Shown here: piece by piece, positions 39,056 to 50,852 of the stretch
Position numbering within the stretch: position 1 is the first letter of the stretch
How the letters are laid out: the number at the start of each line of letters is the position of its first letter
Origin: Omphiscola glabra
Taxonomy: Eukaryota > Mollusca > Gastropoda > Lymnaeidae
DNA: 64,000 nt
Assembly: GCA_964017045.1 (NCBI GenBank)
Contig: OZ024795.1
Span: forward strand, 51,384,850 to 51,448,849
Direction: 5' to 3'
Translations under genes and position numbers: made by a program
The notes under the pieces: generated by a model
Told to the model about the DNA's origin: nothing
The model's database searches: none
What the model saw: the letters and a program-made list of their open reading frames with translations, nothing else

Positions 39056-40146
39056 CGCTCGATTCATTTCACGATCCGTACATTTAAGGGTATTCTTGTT
39101 ATAGCAGCGGTTCTTAACCATTTTTTAAATTTTGGTATAAGTTTGAAATAAAAAAAATTCTTTATAAATCGTCAATTTTGAAATAAATTATATGGATTTT
39201 TTTGTTGCACTGTTTAAATGTGTTACGGTAGTCTATATCGAAGTGGCTTTTTGTAATTTATCTGAAGAAAGTTATAATAGTTTGAAATTCGAAATAAGCA
39301 CTTCAATCAATTTAATATTGGGAAATTTATACTTAATTTTTATAAGATGTTCCTCAGATAAAAATCACACACAAATAAATATATCATGTCTTTTGTAAAT
39401 ACCTCATGTTTTCTTAAGATAATTCATTTATTTATTAATTACTTTACTTAAAAAAAACCACACTATTATTTAGTAAAATTTAAAAAAATAATTGTGTAAC
39501 ACAACCAGGTCAAGCAGCGCTGTCGATTTGAGGATCTTTTCTGTTTTGTCCTCCCCATCTTGCAATCAAAGTTGATAATTTAAACATTATTCGAATCACA
39601 ACTTTAAGCCCTTAAAATAGCCGAGCCCCCCCCCTTCCCCTGCAGCCGTCGTGGTTTCAGTACCACACGATGGCTTTGAGGTCAATTGACAACTACATTT
39701 TTAACTAACATCTCTTCCGTTACATTCCGATTTAGTATATAATGCACACTTGCATTTATAAATTTATCAAAAACATTTCTGGGCACTTTAAGATTTAAGG
39801 ACGAGACTAAGTTAGTGCAAAAGAATATCCTCAAGGGTGTCACATCTGGTATGAATTTAGGTCATGATGGGCTGTGAACGGGTTAGATAAACCTGATAGT
39901 TATTATGGCTAATTTTTGTCACTTCCCACCTGAAAGGCTGAAATTCCACTTCCCCAATTGTCTGAAAGAAACATCGACTTCAAGAATGCACCAAAATACA
40001 TACCTGCATTTTGAAGTTATTTTTTTAAAAAATAATTATTATTTAAAGCCGTTATCGAGCACTGTGGAAAGTGTTAAAGAAGCACTGTTTTGCTTCATTA
40101 AGTACAAAGAAATATAATCCAAATTTGTGAAAGTGGTTGACTAACG
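39056..40146. other. Gene-free AT-rich stretch
   Basis: A hAT-style terminus, CAGCGGTTCTTAACC, starts at 39103 with no partner found. A C-run lies near 39627. No gene. Confidence 0.5.
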
Positions 40147-41253
40147 TGGCGTCCATTAATTACGTCAACAATTTTTAAGCAAAGAAAAAAATAATCATAA
40201 TAATTAATATAAATAAATATATAAATTATTATAAATAGTCAACATTTAACTTTGTGCTGACCTATTTTAAAAACACAAAATTGTACCGCAGAAAAAACAT
40301 TTTATTGCATCTTTTAAAAATGTTTTCACCTTAAATTTTATAATGCAGAATCAATGAAAAGGTTGTTAAGCTAAAGACTAAATATCATTGTTTGTGGACG
40401 TGTAAGTAGGATTATTGTCAGCATAGCTTCTATAGCTGCTACCCACTTCACAGGGAGTTGCCAGGTGTTATTATTTTCACCTTGGGGAACTGATATACCA
40501 GACAAGTCAACACCATTCTCACCTAACCATTCAGCACTTTAAATAGAAGCATTGTCAGTGTGAGCAATAATTGCAATAAGCTCTCTCTGTCTCCTGGCAG
40601 CTACTTGCATTGGTCGAATCCTTTTTTGTTGAGGAGCAGATGGTAATTTCTTATAAATTGTCGGTGCTTTTGAACATGCTATTTCAACATGACTTGTGAG
40701 TCAAAATAGATGTTATAGATTTGCAGATCCGTTCAAGCAGCGAACTTTATTATTGTTACTCACTTTACTTTCACCTAACTCTCAAAATATCGTATTCCTA
40801 CTCTATCCATATCATTTATCCTGTCTGCGCATGACACTTTAACCTTGTCCTTGTTCCATACCTGCAACACGATCGCACACATACCGCCCTAGTCATTTGC
40901 GACAAACACAATCTACAGGCAAAGAGAAGTCAACATTTAGCTTCTCTTGCACTACCAAAGTGTGCTAACATTCTGACCAGCCATCAGCAGTGCACAGACA
41001 GACAGACACACATTCAATAAATCTTGTTAAAAGCATAAAAATTATGTTACTATTTCAATTAAAACTCATCGCAGTTTTTTAAAATAATGCAAAAACAAGT
41101 CAATTTTTAAGATTATAATTTTAATAGAGAAAATATGATTGTTGACATCAACTAATCTACCCCCCTCCCCCCGATGCCCCTTGTAAACAATTGTCAAACA
41201 TGTCCACCCCCCCCCCCCCCGCACTATTTTGTTGACATAATTAATGGACGACC
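40147..41253. mobile_element. TIR element (CGTCCATTAATTACGTCAAC), 1.1 kb
   Basis: The left end GGCGTCCATTAATTACGTCA and the inverted right end TGACATAATTAATGGACGAC pair well over about 22 bp. On the minus strand around 40405-40640 broken frames read RPMQVAARRQRELIAIIAHT and GENGVDLSGISVPQGENNN, probably a transposase relic of unknown type. Target-site duplication not resolved. Confidence 0.6.
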
Positions 41254-41524
41254 TCTAAAGAGTGTTGTAAGGTTACGTTAAACCAGACTGAACAAATCCT
41301 ACTACTTTATGAAGCCCTCTGTACAGTAAGCATAATTGAGTGATGTAGAAATATGTTTCCATTAACTATTTGGCTAATCATAATTCTTTTTTAAAAGATG
41401 TAGTGTTGATGGACCAAGTAAATCAATATATTACTGAATTCATTTTTTAAAAAAAATAATTTTAACTAACAGTTTAACCACAAACAGCGCTTTAACCTTT
41501 AGTGTGTTATGTGTCTTACTGTCA

Positions 41525-41526
<2 letters not shown>

Positions 41527-41573
<47 letters not shown>

Positions 41574-41577
41574 TATA
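41527..41577. repeat. (TA)n microsatellite
   Basis: About 25 TA repeats, followed by a G-run at 41587-41599. Confidence 0.95.
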
Positions 41578-41689
41578 TTAATTTGTGGGGGGGGGGGGTC
41601 GGAGGGCGGGCGCACTAGGGATGGATTTATGGTACCAAGGGGGCGAAGGCCCCCAAAAATGTGAGAACCACTGGCTTAAAGACCTTACA

Positions 41690-41870
41690 GTTGTCGATAG
41701 ATCAATCAATGTAGAGATGCACTGGCGAACGAACGATCAGGACCGAGTCGCTCTAACCACGCGGCCTACATCTTGGCCTCATAATCCAACGCTCAGCAGA
41801 CGATTTATGGCCCGGATGTGACTTCATCAACAGGCGCTGGACTGAGGCCCGACTCTCAAGTCCGGAAATA
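41690..41870 (-). repeat. Possible decayed tRNA-like SINE
   Basis: The minus strand has GGCCGCGTGGTTAGAGCGAC, which resembles a Pol III A box, but the B box is poor. Weak call. Confidence 0.3.
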
Positions 41871-41920
41871 ATATTGATGTTTTGTCTTAGATCATCTTGC
41901 TACGTCTCCACAAAATGTTC

Positions 41921-42081
41921 TAACATCAAAAGACACGTGTTGTTAACATCAAAAGACACGTGTTGTTAACATCAAAAGACACGTGTTGTTAACATCAAAA
42001 GACACGTGTTGTTAACATCAAAAGACACGTGTTGTTAACATCAAAAGACACGTGTTGTTAACATCAAAAGACACGTGTTGC
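41921..42081 (+). repeat. Tandem array 7 x 23 bp, each with CACGTG
   Basis: Unit TAACATCAAAAGACACGTGT plus TGT, essentially perfect. Confidence 0.95.
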
Positions 42082-42159
42082 TGATTTGACTTTTATTTTG
42101 AATTCTCATTCAACTTTGCCTACAGAAATGAATCTATAAATAACCCATTTAATGCAAAT

Positions 42160-42765
42160 CCTGTAACCCTCCTCCCGCAACCCTCCTCCTGCAACGCACC
42201 TCCTGTAACCCTCATCCTTCAAGCCTCCTCCTGCAACCCGACCCCCGCAACCCACATCCCGCAACCCACCTTCTGCTACCCTCCTCCTTCAAGCCTCCTC
42301 CTGCAACCCACCTCCCGCAACCCACCTCCCGCAACCCACCTCCCGCAACCCACCTTCAGCTACCCTCCTCCTTCAAGCCTCCTCCTGCAACCCACCTTCC
42401 GCAACCTTCCCCCTGCTACCCTTCTCCTACCCTCCTCCTTCAACCCACCTCCTGCAACCCACTTCCTACAACCCACCTCCTGCAACCCACCTCCTGCAAC
42501 CCACCTCCTGCAACCCACCTCCTCCTACCCTCCTCCTTCAACCCTCCTCCTGCAACCCACCTCGCGCAACCCACCTCCTGCAACCTTCCCCCTGCTACCC
42601 TCCACCTTCAACCCCCCTCCTTCAACCCACCTCCTGCACACCTCCTCCTGCAACCTTCCCCCTGCTACCCTCCTCCTACCCTCCTGCTGCAGCCCTCCTC
42701 CCTCAACTCTTCCAACCATACTCCTGCTAACCTCCTCTTGCAGCCCTCCTCCTCTAATCGTAGGA
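42160..42765 (+). repeat. Pyrimidine-rich minisatellite (CCTCCTGCAACCCA)
   Basis: Irregular 14-bp units with variants (TACCCTCCTCCTTCAA). Strong strand asymmetry: almost no G on the + strand. Confidence 0.9.
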
Positions 42766-42824
42766 TCTGAGCAGTTACATTTTTTAAAAATCAGATTTTT
42801 TTTTTTCAAATGCCATTCAAGACC

Positions 42825-43795
42825 GTTCAAGTCCTTTCAATTCCCTTCAAGTTCAAGTCCATTCAATTCCCTTCAAGTCCCTTCAATTCCATTCAAGTTC
42901 AAGTCCCTTCAATTCCCTACAATTCCCTTCAAGTCCCTTCAAGCCCCTTCACATCCCTTCAATTCCATTCAAGTCCCTTCAATTCCCTTCAAGTGTCTTC
43001 AAGTCCCTTCAAGTTCCTTCAAGTCCCTTCAATTCCCTTCAAGCCCCTTCAATTCCCTTCAAGTCCCTTCAAATCCTTTCAAGTCCCTTCAATTCCCTTC
43101 ATGTCCCTTCAAGTCCCTTCAATTTCCAGCTAGTACCCTCAAGCCCCTTCAATTCCCTTCAAATCCCTTCAATTCCCTTCAAGTCCCTTCAAGCCCCTTC
43201 AATTCCCTTCAAGTCCCTTCAAGCCCCTTCAATTCCCTTCAAGCCCCTTCAATTTCCTTCAATTCCCTTCAAGTTCAAGTCCCTTCAATTCCCTTCAATT
43301 CCCTTCAATTCCCTTCAAGTCCCTTCAAGCCCCTTCAAGTCCCTTCAAGCCCCTTCACATCCCTTCAATTCCATTCCAGCCCCTTCAATTCCCTTCAAGT
43401 CCTTTCAAGCCTCTTCAATTCCCTTCAAGTGTCTTCAAGTCCCTTCAAGTTCCTTCAAGTCCCTTCAATTCCCTTCAAGTCCCTTCAATTCCCTTCAAGT
43501 CCCTTCAAATCCTTTCAAGTCCCTTCAATTCCCTTCATGTCACTTCAAGTCCCTTCAATTTCCAGCAAGTCCCCTCAAGCCCCTTCAATTCCCTTCAAAT
43601 CCCTGCAAGTCCCTTCAAGCCCCTTCAAGTCCCTTCAAGTCCCTTCAAGCCCCTTCAATTCCCTTCAAGTCCCTTCAATTCCCTTCAAGTCCCTTCACGC
43701 CCCTTCAATTCCCTTCAAGTCCCTGCAAGTCCTTTCAAGCCCCTTCAATTCCCTTCAAGTCCCTTCACGCGCCTTCAAGCCTCTTCAAGCCCCGT
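42825..43795 (+). repeat. 10-bp minisatellite (CCCTTCAAGT/CCCTTCAATT), about 1 kb
   Basis: About 95 copies built from 5-bp half units (CCCTT, CAAGT/CAATT). Longer internal segments are duplicated: about 43013-43130 is similar to 43450-43565. Confidence 0.95.
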
Positions 43796-45049
43796 ATACT
43801 AAATTACACATTGAACTTGAATACCTTTGAGTTTACTGCATCCCTGTTGTCTACTTAGCTCCTCGTTCATTTTGGAAGTCCACTTCGAATTTCGCGGCCA
43901 GACGCCATTTGCATTAAATAAACTCAGCTATTTGATTAAGGTCAAAACACAAGGCCATGCAACCCATCCCTCTCCCTTGTTCCCCCCCCCCCCGGTCAAC
44001 CTCATCAGTCTAACACGATTAACGAAAGTCAATGATCAATACTCATATCATTAGTGTTTTCCTTTTCGTATTTATTGATTCTATTGTATCGGGGCATGGA
44101 CACACTCAGGATAAGATCATTTTGTACACGTGGACAGTTTCTTAAATAGAACATTGTACATGCTGCATACATACATCATCCCAATTCTCCAGTGTTAAGT
44201 ACTCACATGATTTAAATATTAGGACTGGTCCGCTGCAGTTGTTGTTTTTTAAAACGCCCAGTCTTGATTCGGGCATTTTTAGAAAATACCCGGCAAGTCT
44301 GAGTCCGGATGTTGAAGCAATCAAGCGTTTATCTTCTCATGGTCTGTAATGTGTTTCACCCTTACCTATAAAAGTGGCAAAAATCAAACACGGCTGGGAG
44401 CTGCTAGATATGCCTTAGTGGTGCTGGGGTCGCTGGTTAGTGGCAGTGAAGCAGTTTTCTGATAACAACGAACACCTACTAATGTCACGCCTGCTGATAT
44501 CTCCATTATGGCGACACCCTCACGGTGTAGCCTTCCTCCAGTAAAGCCAACCGTTACACTTATGAACTGAGTGTTAAATCACGTTACGAACTAATGAATT
44601 CTATGACAGAACTTAGAAATGACACACATACACACCACTCACACACACAAACTCACACACACACACATCCCATCTACTAAAGTTTTTTGACGAAACATGC
44701 ATTCAAATAACTCACTTTAAGATTCCCAATTAGTGCTACCCCACACCACGACGTTCACCACCGCCTCTGAACTATATTAAATATTCTAATGCCCCCCACC
44801 CCCACCACTTTTTTTACACCGCATATTTATACGTTTTATGACACCATATTTCCGGAAAACAAAAGAAAATATGACGCACCCAACGCACTTGTCGTATTTT
44901 AAAGAATCTCATTTAGCGCAGTTATCAGGAATTTTATATTTCGCGCTTTACTGAACTCCCGATTCAATCATACGTTTACACCTAGACAATGATATTCAGG
45001 GATTTTAATACTTGTAAAAACTACACGGTAATTCGGTAGAGATTAGTGC
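43796..45049. other. Gene-free stretch
   Basis: C-run near 43982 and CA-rich tracts near 44620-44665. 44800-44990 is an inverted copy of the 25.7 kb dispersed repeat. No gene recognised. Confidence 0.5.
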
Positions 45050-45600
45050 CCCGTTCTTTTTACCATGGCCGCCATCTTGGTTGCCGCGACCCGTAAAATA
45101 AAGAATATAACGTTAAAAATAATGAAAATATTTCCTAAATGTGTCCCTAACCAGGGTTTTGACCCTATCGGAACCAGGGTTTGACCCTATCGGAACCAGG
45201 GTTTTGACTCTATCGGAACCAGGGTTTTGACCCTATCGGAACCAGGGTTTTGACCCTATCGGAACCAGGGTTTGACCCTATCGGAACCAGGGTTGTGGCC
45301 CAATCGGAACCAGGGTTTTGACCCTATCGGAACCAGGGTTTTGACCCTATCGGAACCAGGGTTTTGACCCTATCGGAACCAGGGTTTTGACCCTATCGGA
45401 ACCAGGGTTTTGACCCTATCGGAATCAGGGTTTTGACCCTATCGGAACCAGGGTTTGACCCTATCGGAACCAGGGTTTGACCCTATCGGAACCAGGGTTT
45501 GACCCTATCGGAACCAGGGTTTGACCCTATCGGAACCAGGCTTTTGCAAATGATTGAAAAGAAGCACCAAGAGTAACAATTAGCCAACTACAAAAAATTA
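45050..45600 (-). repeat. 23-bp minisatellite in a dispersed repeat, inverted copy of 4355-4830
   Basis: About 17 copies of GGAACCAGGGTTTTGACCCT (22-23 bp) at 45148-45545. Both flanks match the 4 kb locus in reverse: CCATCTTGGTTG..GCGACCCGTAAAAT before it and CACCAAGAGTAACAATTAGC after it. The array therefore travels inside a larger mobile repeat. Confidence 0.88.
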
Positions 45601-46542
45601 TTATTTTTTTAAATGTCCATTTCTCTTCTTCTCCGCATTGGGAGTGACTCATTAGATAAAATGACCACCCGGACCCGGTTCCATTTTTTGCCACATCCGG
45701 GTATATTCCGAGTGTGCTAATACCCCGGGATTTCTGGGTATCCCGGTCAGTATTCGGCACAGCACAAAAAAAATATTTAATTTTAGTGTCTTAAACTTGT
45801 GCATTCATGACATCTGCAACTGAAAAAGGGGCGCCCCCCACCCACATTTTTGTTTTGCCGACATTTTAGGCGTTAATTGACATTTGCAAAGAGTCAAGGA
45901 TAATACCTCCAAACAGGGCGTCTACACAAGGGGTGGGGGTGGCGTCTACACCCCCTCGGCTTTTGAATTTCTACAGGTATCATAATTAATATGGGAAAGA
46001 GAACAACACAATAATTTTTTTAATATATTCTTTTAATTAGTGTGGAGAGCGGGGCGCTGGTTATGTTAGGATAAAAGAGCTCCCCAATCAAAGACCAGTA
46101 CTATGACTGGCATGACCCACTGTACTAATATAACAAGTATGAGGTCTGTAAGGGGGGGGGGTGGGGGTTGGCTTCAACCACCAGGGCCGTGCAAAGGATT
46201 TTTTGTCCCCGAGAGTATCCAAATTTTGGGCCCCAAATATTTGAAAATAATTGTATCAAAAGTAATACTCACACAAAAATTCGCCCTTTGGGGGCCCCCG
46301 TGCGAGCAGGGCCCCGAATGATTTACTCGGTTTCCCCGGCCTCTGTAGGGCCCTGTCCACAAATCGCCGGTGGTGTGGTGGGGGGGGGGGGGTTGGGATA
46401 GACGCCCTGGACTCTAAGAAGATGTTCTCTGCCACACTTGGTCAAAATATGCTAATGTACCACTGCATGCACACATGATAATGTTCTTGTTGTTCTTTTC
46501 TTATTGTTAGAAGCGCTTATCCCGTCATCAGAACATTTCAAA
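45601..46542. other. Gene-free stretch
   Basis: G-runs near 46152 and 46380 and a short CCGGGTAT-type palindromic patch at 45670-45750. No gene. Confidence 0.5.
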
Positions 46543-46785
46543 CCATGTTCTACAGTAAAGTCCATGAACATCATAAGAACTTCTATAGCAAAGTCCTTGA
46601 ACAGCATAAGAACTTCTATAGCAAAGTCCATGAACATCATAAGAACTTATATAGCAAAGTCCATGAACATCATAAGAACTTCTATAGCAAAGTCCATGAA
46701 CAGCATAAGACCTTCTATAGCAAAGTCCATGAACAGCATAAGAACTTCTATAGCAAAGTCCATGAACAGCATAAGAACAGCTGCA
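46543..46785 (+). repeat. Tandem array of 33 bp, about 7 copies
   Basis: Unit TCCATGAACATCATAAGAAC plus TTCTATAGCAAAG. Because it is 11 codons long it stays open in frame (YSKVHEHHKNF); this is not evidence of a protein. Confidence 0.93.
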
Positions 46786-47129
46786 TGAATCGTGGTCAAG
46801 ACGCATTATAAATATGGTTAGACTTCATATAAAATATAAGCTCTAATGCCATGCTAAATACTGTAGTCACTGTTAACACTACGAGCCATGTGTTAGGTAT
46901 TTGAACACGCACTCACATGTCCGTACACACACACTCACACACACACACACGCACACACTTACACATGTATATATATTCTGTCTTATCATTGAAAAACTTT
47001 GTAGTAGTATAGTAATGTACTATTTGAGGCAAGTCCTTTGATAAAATTAGCTGAACTTCTTACGAAATGTGAGCCTACCTGGCACTAGGCTAAGGTTATA
47101 TTCAGGTATGCCAGTAAGGTTGACTCCTC
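46786..47129. other. Gene-free spacer with a CA microsatellite
   Basis: CACACA tract at 46925-46960. Nothing else recognised. Confidence 0.5.
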
Positions 47130-47900
47130 TAGTGGCGGATCTCTCCCCCCCGGGGCTCTAGTCGGCATGTCCGTCCCATAAATGGCATGTCGACAAAGAG
47201 GCGTTTGCCACGAACCCCCTGAAACGTTACCCGGGGGACATGATCACCGTGTAGGGGACCCGCGCCGAAAGGCAAAGGTAACGCACGGAAACTGCGTTAG
47301 AAAGAGCACGACTGCATGGTTTCCTACCAAGTGCAGCCGAAAATAACGTAGAAACAGGTCGGGATATGATTACAGTTGCCGCATGGATATGAGGCGAAGG
47401 CGTGTGGCGACCCTAGCCGATGATTCTAAATATGCAGACGTGAGGGTACTGCTCCTAGGCAACATTCTCTTTTTGTCATTTCCCAGCTGCGGTGTGAATT
47501 AGTCATGCCGCAGAAAACCACGTAAACCCTATTAGAGGGCGTCTGTTAACACCTACGAGTCCCCCCGGGGTGGGAAGGGGGGTCTTTAGAGACGTAAATT
47601 ATATCCACCCCAGCCCAAGGAAGTCCGGCCCGGTTGCTGTGTAAGCATCAACCCGGCTGGCCAGGCGTCCCTTCTCTGATGCGGCCTCACTCGCATAGTC
47701 AATCGAGTGGAAGGGTGGGTGGGGCTGTCTCAGGGGCGGGGAGCCCTCGGCATGCCGCTTCGCGGCCTGACTGGAATAAAGACCACGGGGGGAGTGGTTG
47801 AATGCCAGTTGGGGGCGGTGGAGGTGTGTTGGGGAAGACCTTATGAGCCTTGGCTCGATGGTCTGCTGATTTTCTTAAGTATGTTAGTTAGTGGCGGATC
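47130..47900. other. GC-rich block of unknown origin, bounded by GTGGCGGATCTCT
   Basis: Composition is sharply more GC-rich than its neighbours. AGTGGCGGATCTCT occurs at both edges (about 47132 and 47891), the right one followed by (AAC)n. No convincing ORF and no tRNA or rRNA recognised. It could be the 5' UTR of a retrotransposon or an unclassified element. Confidence 0.45.
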
Positions 47901-47988
47901 TCTAACAACAACAACAAAAAACCCAACAACAAAAATGTATTCTGTGCCGTTGGCCACTTCCTGTCTCAGTCCACCGACATCGGCAGTG

Positions 47989-48047
47989 ACCATATTTAGT
48001 GACCATATTTAGTGACCATATTTAGTGACCATATTTAGTGACCATAT
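47989..48047 (+). repeat. 13-bp tandem repeat (TGACCATATTTAG), about 4.5 copies
   Basis: Ends exactly where the SPIN-like MITE starts. Confidence 0.92.
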
Positions 48048-48244
48048 CAGCGGTTCTCAGCCTGTGGGTCGCGACCCCTTTGGGGGTCGAATGACCATTT
48101 CACAAGGGTCGCGTAAGACCATCGGAAAACAGATATACCCTACAGTTATGAAGTGGCAATGAAAATAATTTTGTGTTTGGGGGTCGCCACAACTTGAGGA
48201 ACTGTATTAAAGGGTCGCGGCATTAGGAAGGTTGAGAGCCACTG
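48048..48244. mobile_element. SPIN-like hAT MITE, 197 bp
   Basis: Starts CAGCGGTTCTCAGCCTGTGG, GTCGCGACCCCTTTGGGGGT, has TAAGACCATCGGAAAAC inside, and ends GGGTCGCGGCATTAGGAAGG, TTGAGAGCCACTG. TIRs pair imperfectly over about 16 bp. From memory of the family this is the SPIN (Space Invader) hAT MITE, described from several tetrapods, a triatomine bug and a pond snail. I find no 8-bp duplication, possibly because the left flank is a tandem repeat. Confidence 0.75.
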
Positions 48245-48603
48245 CCCTAAGTAGACTGGCTTATCTGGAAGGTTGGTTTGCGCCGTGACAACAGTAGAAG
48301 AGAAATAGTTGCGAGATTATAGTCTTACAATTATTAATATAATGAAGTCATAGCTCAGTGGGGTAGCCAGGGTCAGTGCCGCCCGGAGTGGTGCCTAAAA
48401 GTTTGACGCCCTCTTAAACGAAATAAACGCTGCAGTTGGCTGAAAATGACACCCCTCTATAGAAAGAAAAACGTGCCATCCGGGGGTGAACTCCCCCCCC
48501 TCTTTTCCGCATCCCCTTACTACGCCACTGCATAAACTACACAACAAGTCACTGTGCGCATCTTGATGCTACATTATGATTGTTGCACTATATACATTGC
48601 TTT
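48245..48603. other. Gene-free stretch
   Basis: Includes CATAGCTCAGTGGGGTAGCC (about 48350) and CTACGCCACTG (about 48526), probably decayed hAT ends. Confidence 0.45.
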
Positions 48604-48798
48604 CAGAAGCGTAGCTAAGAGGTGCAGGGGGACAGATGTCCCTGGGCACCAGACCAGTTAGGGGCGCCAAAATTGGCTTTGATATTATTTTATTGATGAA
48701 AATAATGGGCTTGAGAATTGAAAAAAAGAAAGGGGAGCTCTTTTAGTCTTTACAATGAATCTTGTCCCCGGGCGCCAAACACTCTAGCTACGCCTCTG
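48604..48798. mobile_element. hAT MITE with a perfect 8-bp duplication
   Basis: CAGAAGCGTAGCTAAG and inverted CTAGCTACGCCTCTG ends, flanked by ATTGCTTT at 48596-48603 and 48799-48806. Sister copy at 34260-34447. Confidence 0.93.
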
Positions 48799-48829
48799 AT
48801 TGCTTTCTGGTTCTGGTAGGGTACTTTGC

Positions 48830-49010
48830 TGCATCCATATACTGGCATATATGCAACAGTTGGGGAAGCGATGCTGCCATCCTAACGGCTCCTAGCAGAT
48901 GCCAGGGCAGCCTTGAAGCTTTCGATAGATGTCGAGTTCACGGCGGTGTTGTCCAGGTGGTTCCAAGCGATTATTGTGCGTGGGAAGAATGATTGTTTAT
49001 GTTGCAGTGT
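48830..49010 (-). pseudogene. Reverse-transcriptase C-terminal scrap
   Basis: The minus strand reads FFPRTIIAWNHLDNTAVNST, SIESFKAALASARSR, then stop. W(N)xL..xxV..xxSl.xFK is the usual last block of jockey/CR1-type LINE polymerases. Only the last 40-45 codons remain. Confidence 0.7.
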
Positions 49011-50774
49011 TACTGCGAGGCACAGTGAAGCATTTGCTATTGTTCCGGGTGTTATTTCTCATGGGGTTTTGGGTTTGTTGTTTTTTAAACGAGCGTTATA
49101 TGTTTTTCGGACATAACGTAAACAGCGTGAATGTTTTTGTCATAAAGTGCCACAATTACTATGTTAAATTTACATATAAAAATAGCACACGTGTTATAAG
49201 TCATCGCCATAATGAAATGCCTTAAAGCAATTTATTTGTATATGCTAGGTACATAACATGTTTATGTCAATCGAGATAGCCACACAGAATGTTGGAATCA
49301 AGATAGAAATGTACATAAATAAAACAAAATATGACAAGACGTATTTTTTGCATGAAGAGCTTATGCATACACATAAAATATTCCAAATAATATAGGCCTT
49401 TGTTTATAAAAGAGAAGGGGGGAAAACACTTACCGACGGACTGTTATAATATTTTGTTTCAGTAACAAAATAATAGGCTTTCATAGATATGTTCTATAAT
49501 TATCATAACGTTCATAAACATTAACAATATTAACATTGAAATACTTTATTTATTCCCAGCTAATGTAAATGTAAAGACAATCGCAATAATTCCTCATTAA
49601 AATTGATGGATAGAGAGTATTGCTATTGACACCATCTTGCTACAGCCAGGCGGTAGTTGGAAGGAATGAACAACAGGTGATGCATGATTTGGTTCCATGG
49701 CTCATCTTTAATTACATTTTTCAAAAAGATCCATTTCATGATTATTTAGTGAACAAGAGTTAAGGTACTTTTTTTTAAAATCTAACACCCCCCCCCCCCC
49801 CCAATGTCAGAATAATGAACCAGCAGTACCAACCATGCTTTATAAATATACTACCTTAGTTGCTGCTTTCAAAGTCAATTTCATCAAACCTTTACACAAA
49901 AATAATAAATAAATAAATACAAATAAGAGTAATTCCTAACCGGCACTGTAATATTTAACTTTGGAAGTGAATCTCCTCTTGGAGCTTTGTCTCAGATTTG
50001 TTGATTTGCAACAAAAACTGGGACTACATATTTACGCCGCGGCAACTCTTAACTTAGCCCGTAGAAATTCGGATGTCCTATTCATTCATCCCCCCCCCCC
50101 CCCCAAAATCCATTCCCAAACCCACCCACAGAGTACCGACACTGATTTCAACAACTTGTAAATATTTATGCGCTGTCGCCCTCTTTCTAAACAACCCTTG
50201 GGGGGTAGATGGAAATGTCCGGGGTGAAGGACATCCTCCAAAAAACCTTGTTTTGACATGGAAAGGGTTAATGGAAACGGATGCTTCAAAGAAATATTGG
50301 CACGTGCATAGCAAAAGAACGATTTGGTGATTGACGGGAGAATTAAGCGTACAATCCAATCATCTAGAATTCTTATGACAACTGCCATTCAATCTGAAGA
50401 TTGTGCTTTTTTTTTTCATTTTCCCGAAGGAGCGTCAAGAGTGTTTTGCTTGTACAAACAAAAAAACTTGAAAAACAAGTCTGTGTCCTGCTAACTTTCT
50501 GGCTAAATCCAGCCTCCGCGCCTCATCATTCCCAACTAACTGACAAACTGTCTACGTACGATAAGTGTGAAAATAGACACTTATCACTTTTATGCCGCTC
50601 GGTTGGGGGTGGGGTTTTGAAGGCTGGCAAAAAAAAAACACAACCGCAGTAACAAGAAAACAAACAAACAAAAACCCCAAAGAAATTAAAATAATTTTAG
50701 TCTACACAGTCGGTTACTTGTCTGAAACAATACTTTGTGTACTAAAATAGATTACAATATTGTATATCTTTTAG
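49011..50774. other. Gene-free stretch
   Basis: AT-rich. C-runs at about 49788-49802 and 50090-50104. No gene recognised. Confidence 0.5.
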
Positions 50775-50852
50775 GTTCGGGTCTGGGGAGTTCCCTGGCG
50801 TGCCGCCGCACGGCCCTGCGTCATGGAGACCCGGCGTATGGGCTGTGTGGAG
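50775..50852 (+). other. Candidate orphan exon, 78 bp, GC-rich
   Basis: Flanked by TATATCTTTTAG and GAG|GTGAGT, both near consensus. It is 78 nt (phase-neutral) and open in all three frames, one reading SGLGSSLACRRTALRHGDPA. Much more GC-rich than the surroundings. No partner exon or homology found; could be chance. Confidence 0.3.

Noticed and set aside
42810..43830. Ser/Pro/Phe-rich ORFs (107 and 133 codons)
   Set aside because: By-products of the 10-bp CCCTTCAAGT array.
46504..46811. 94-, 92- and 88-codon ORFs on both strands
   Set aside because: By-products of the 33-bp array, which is 11 codons long.
47130..47900. rRNA or snRNA gene
   Set aside because: GC-rich, but no conserved rRNA or snRNA core sequence is recognisable.
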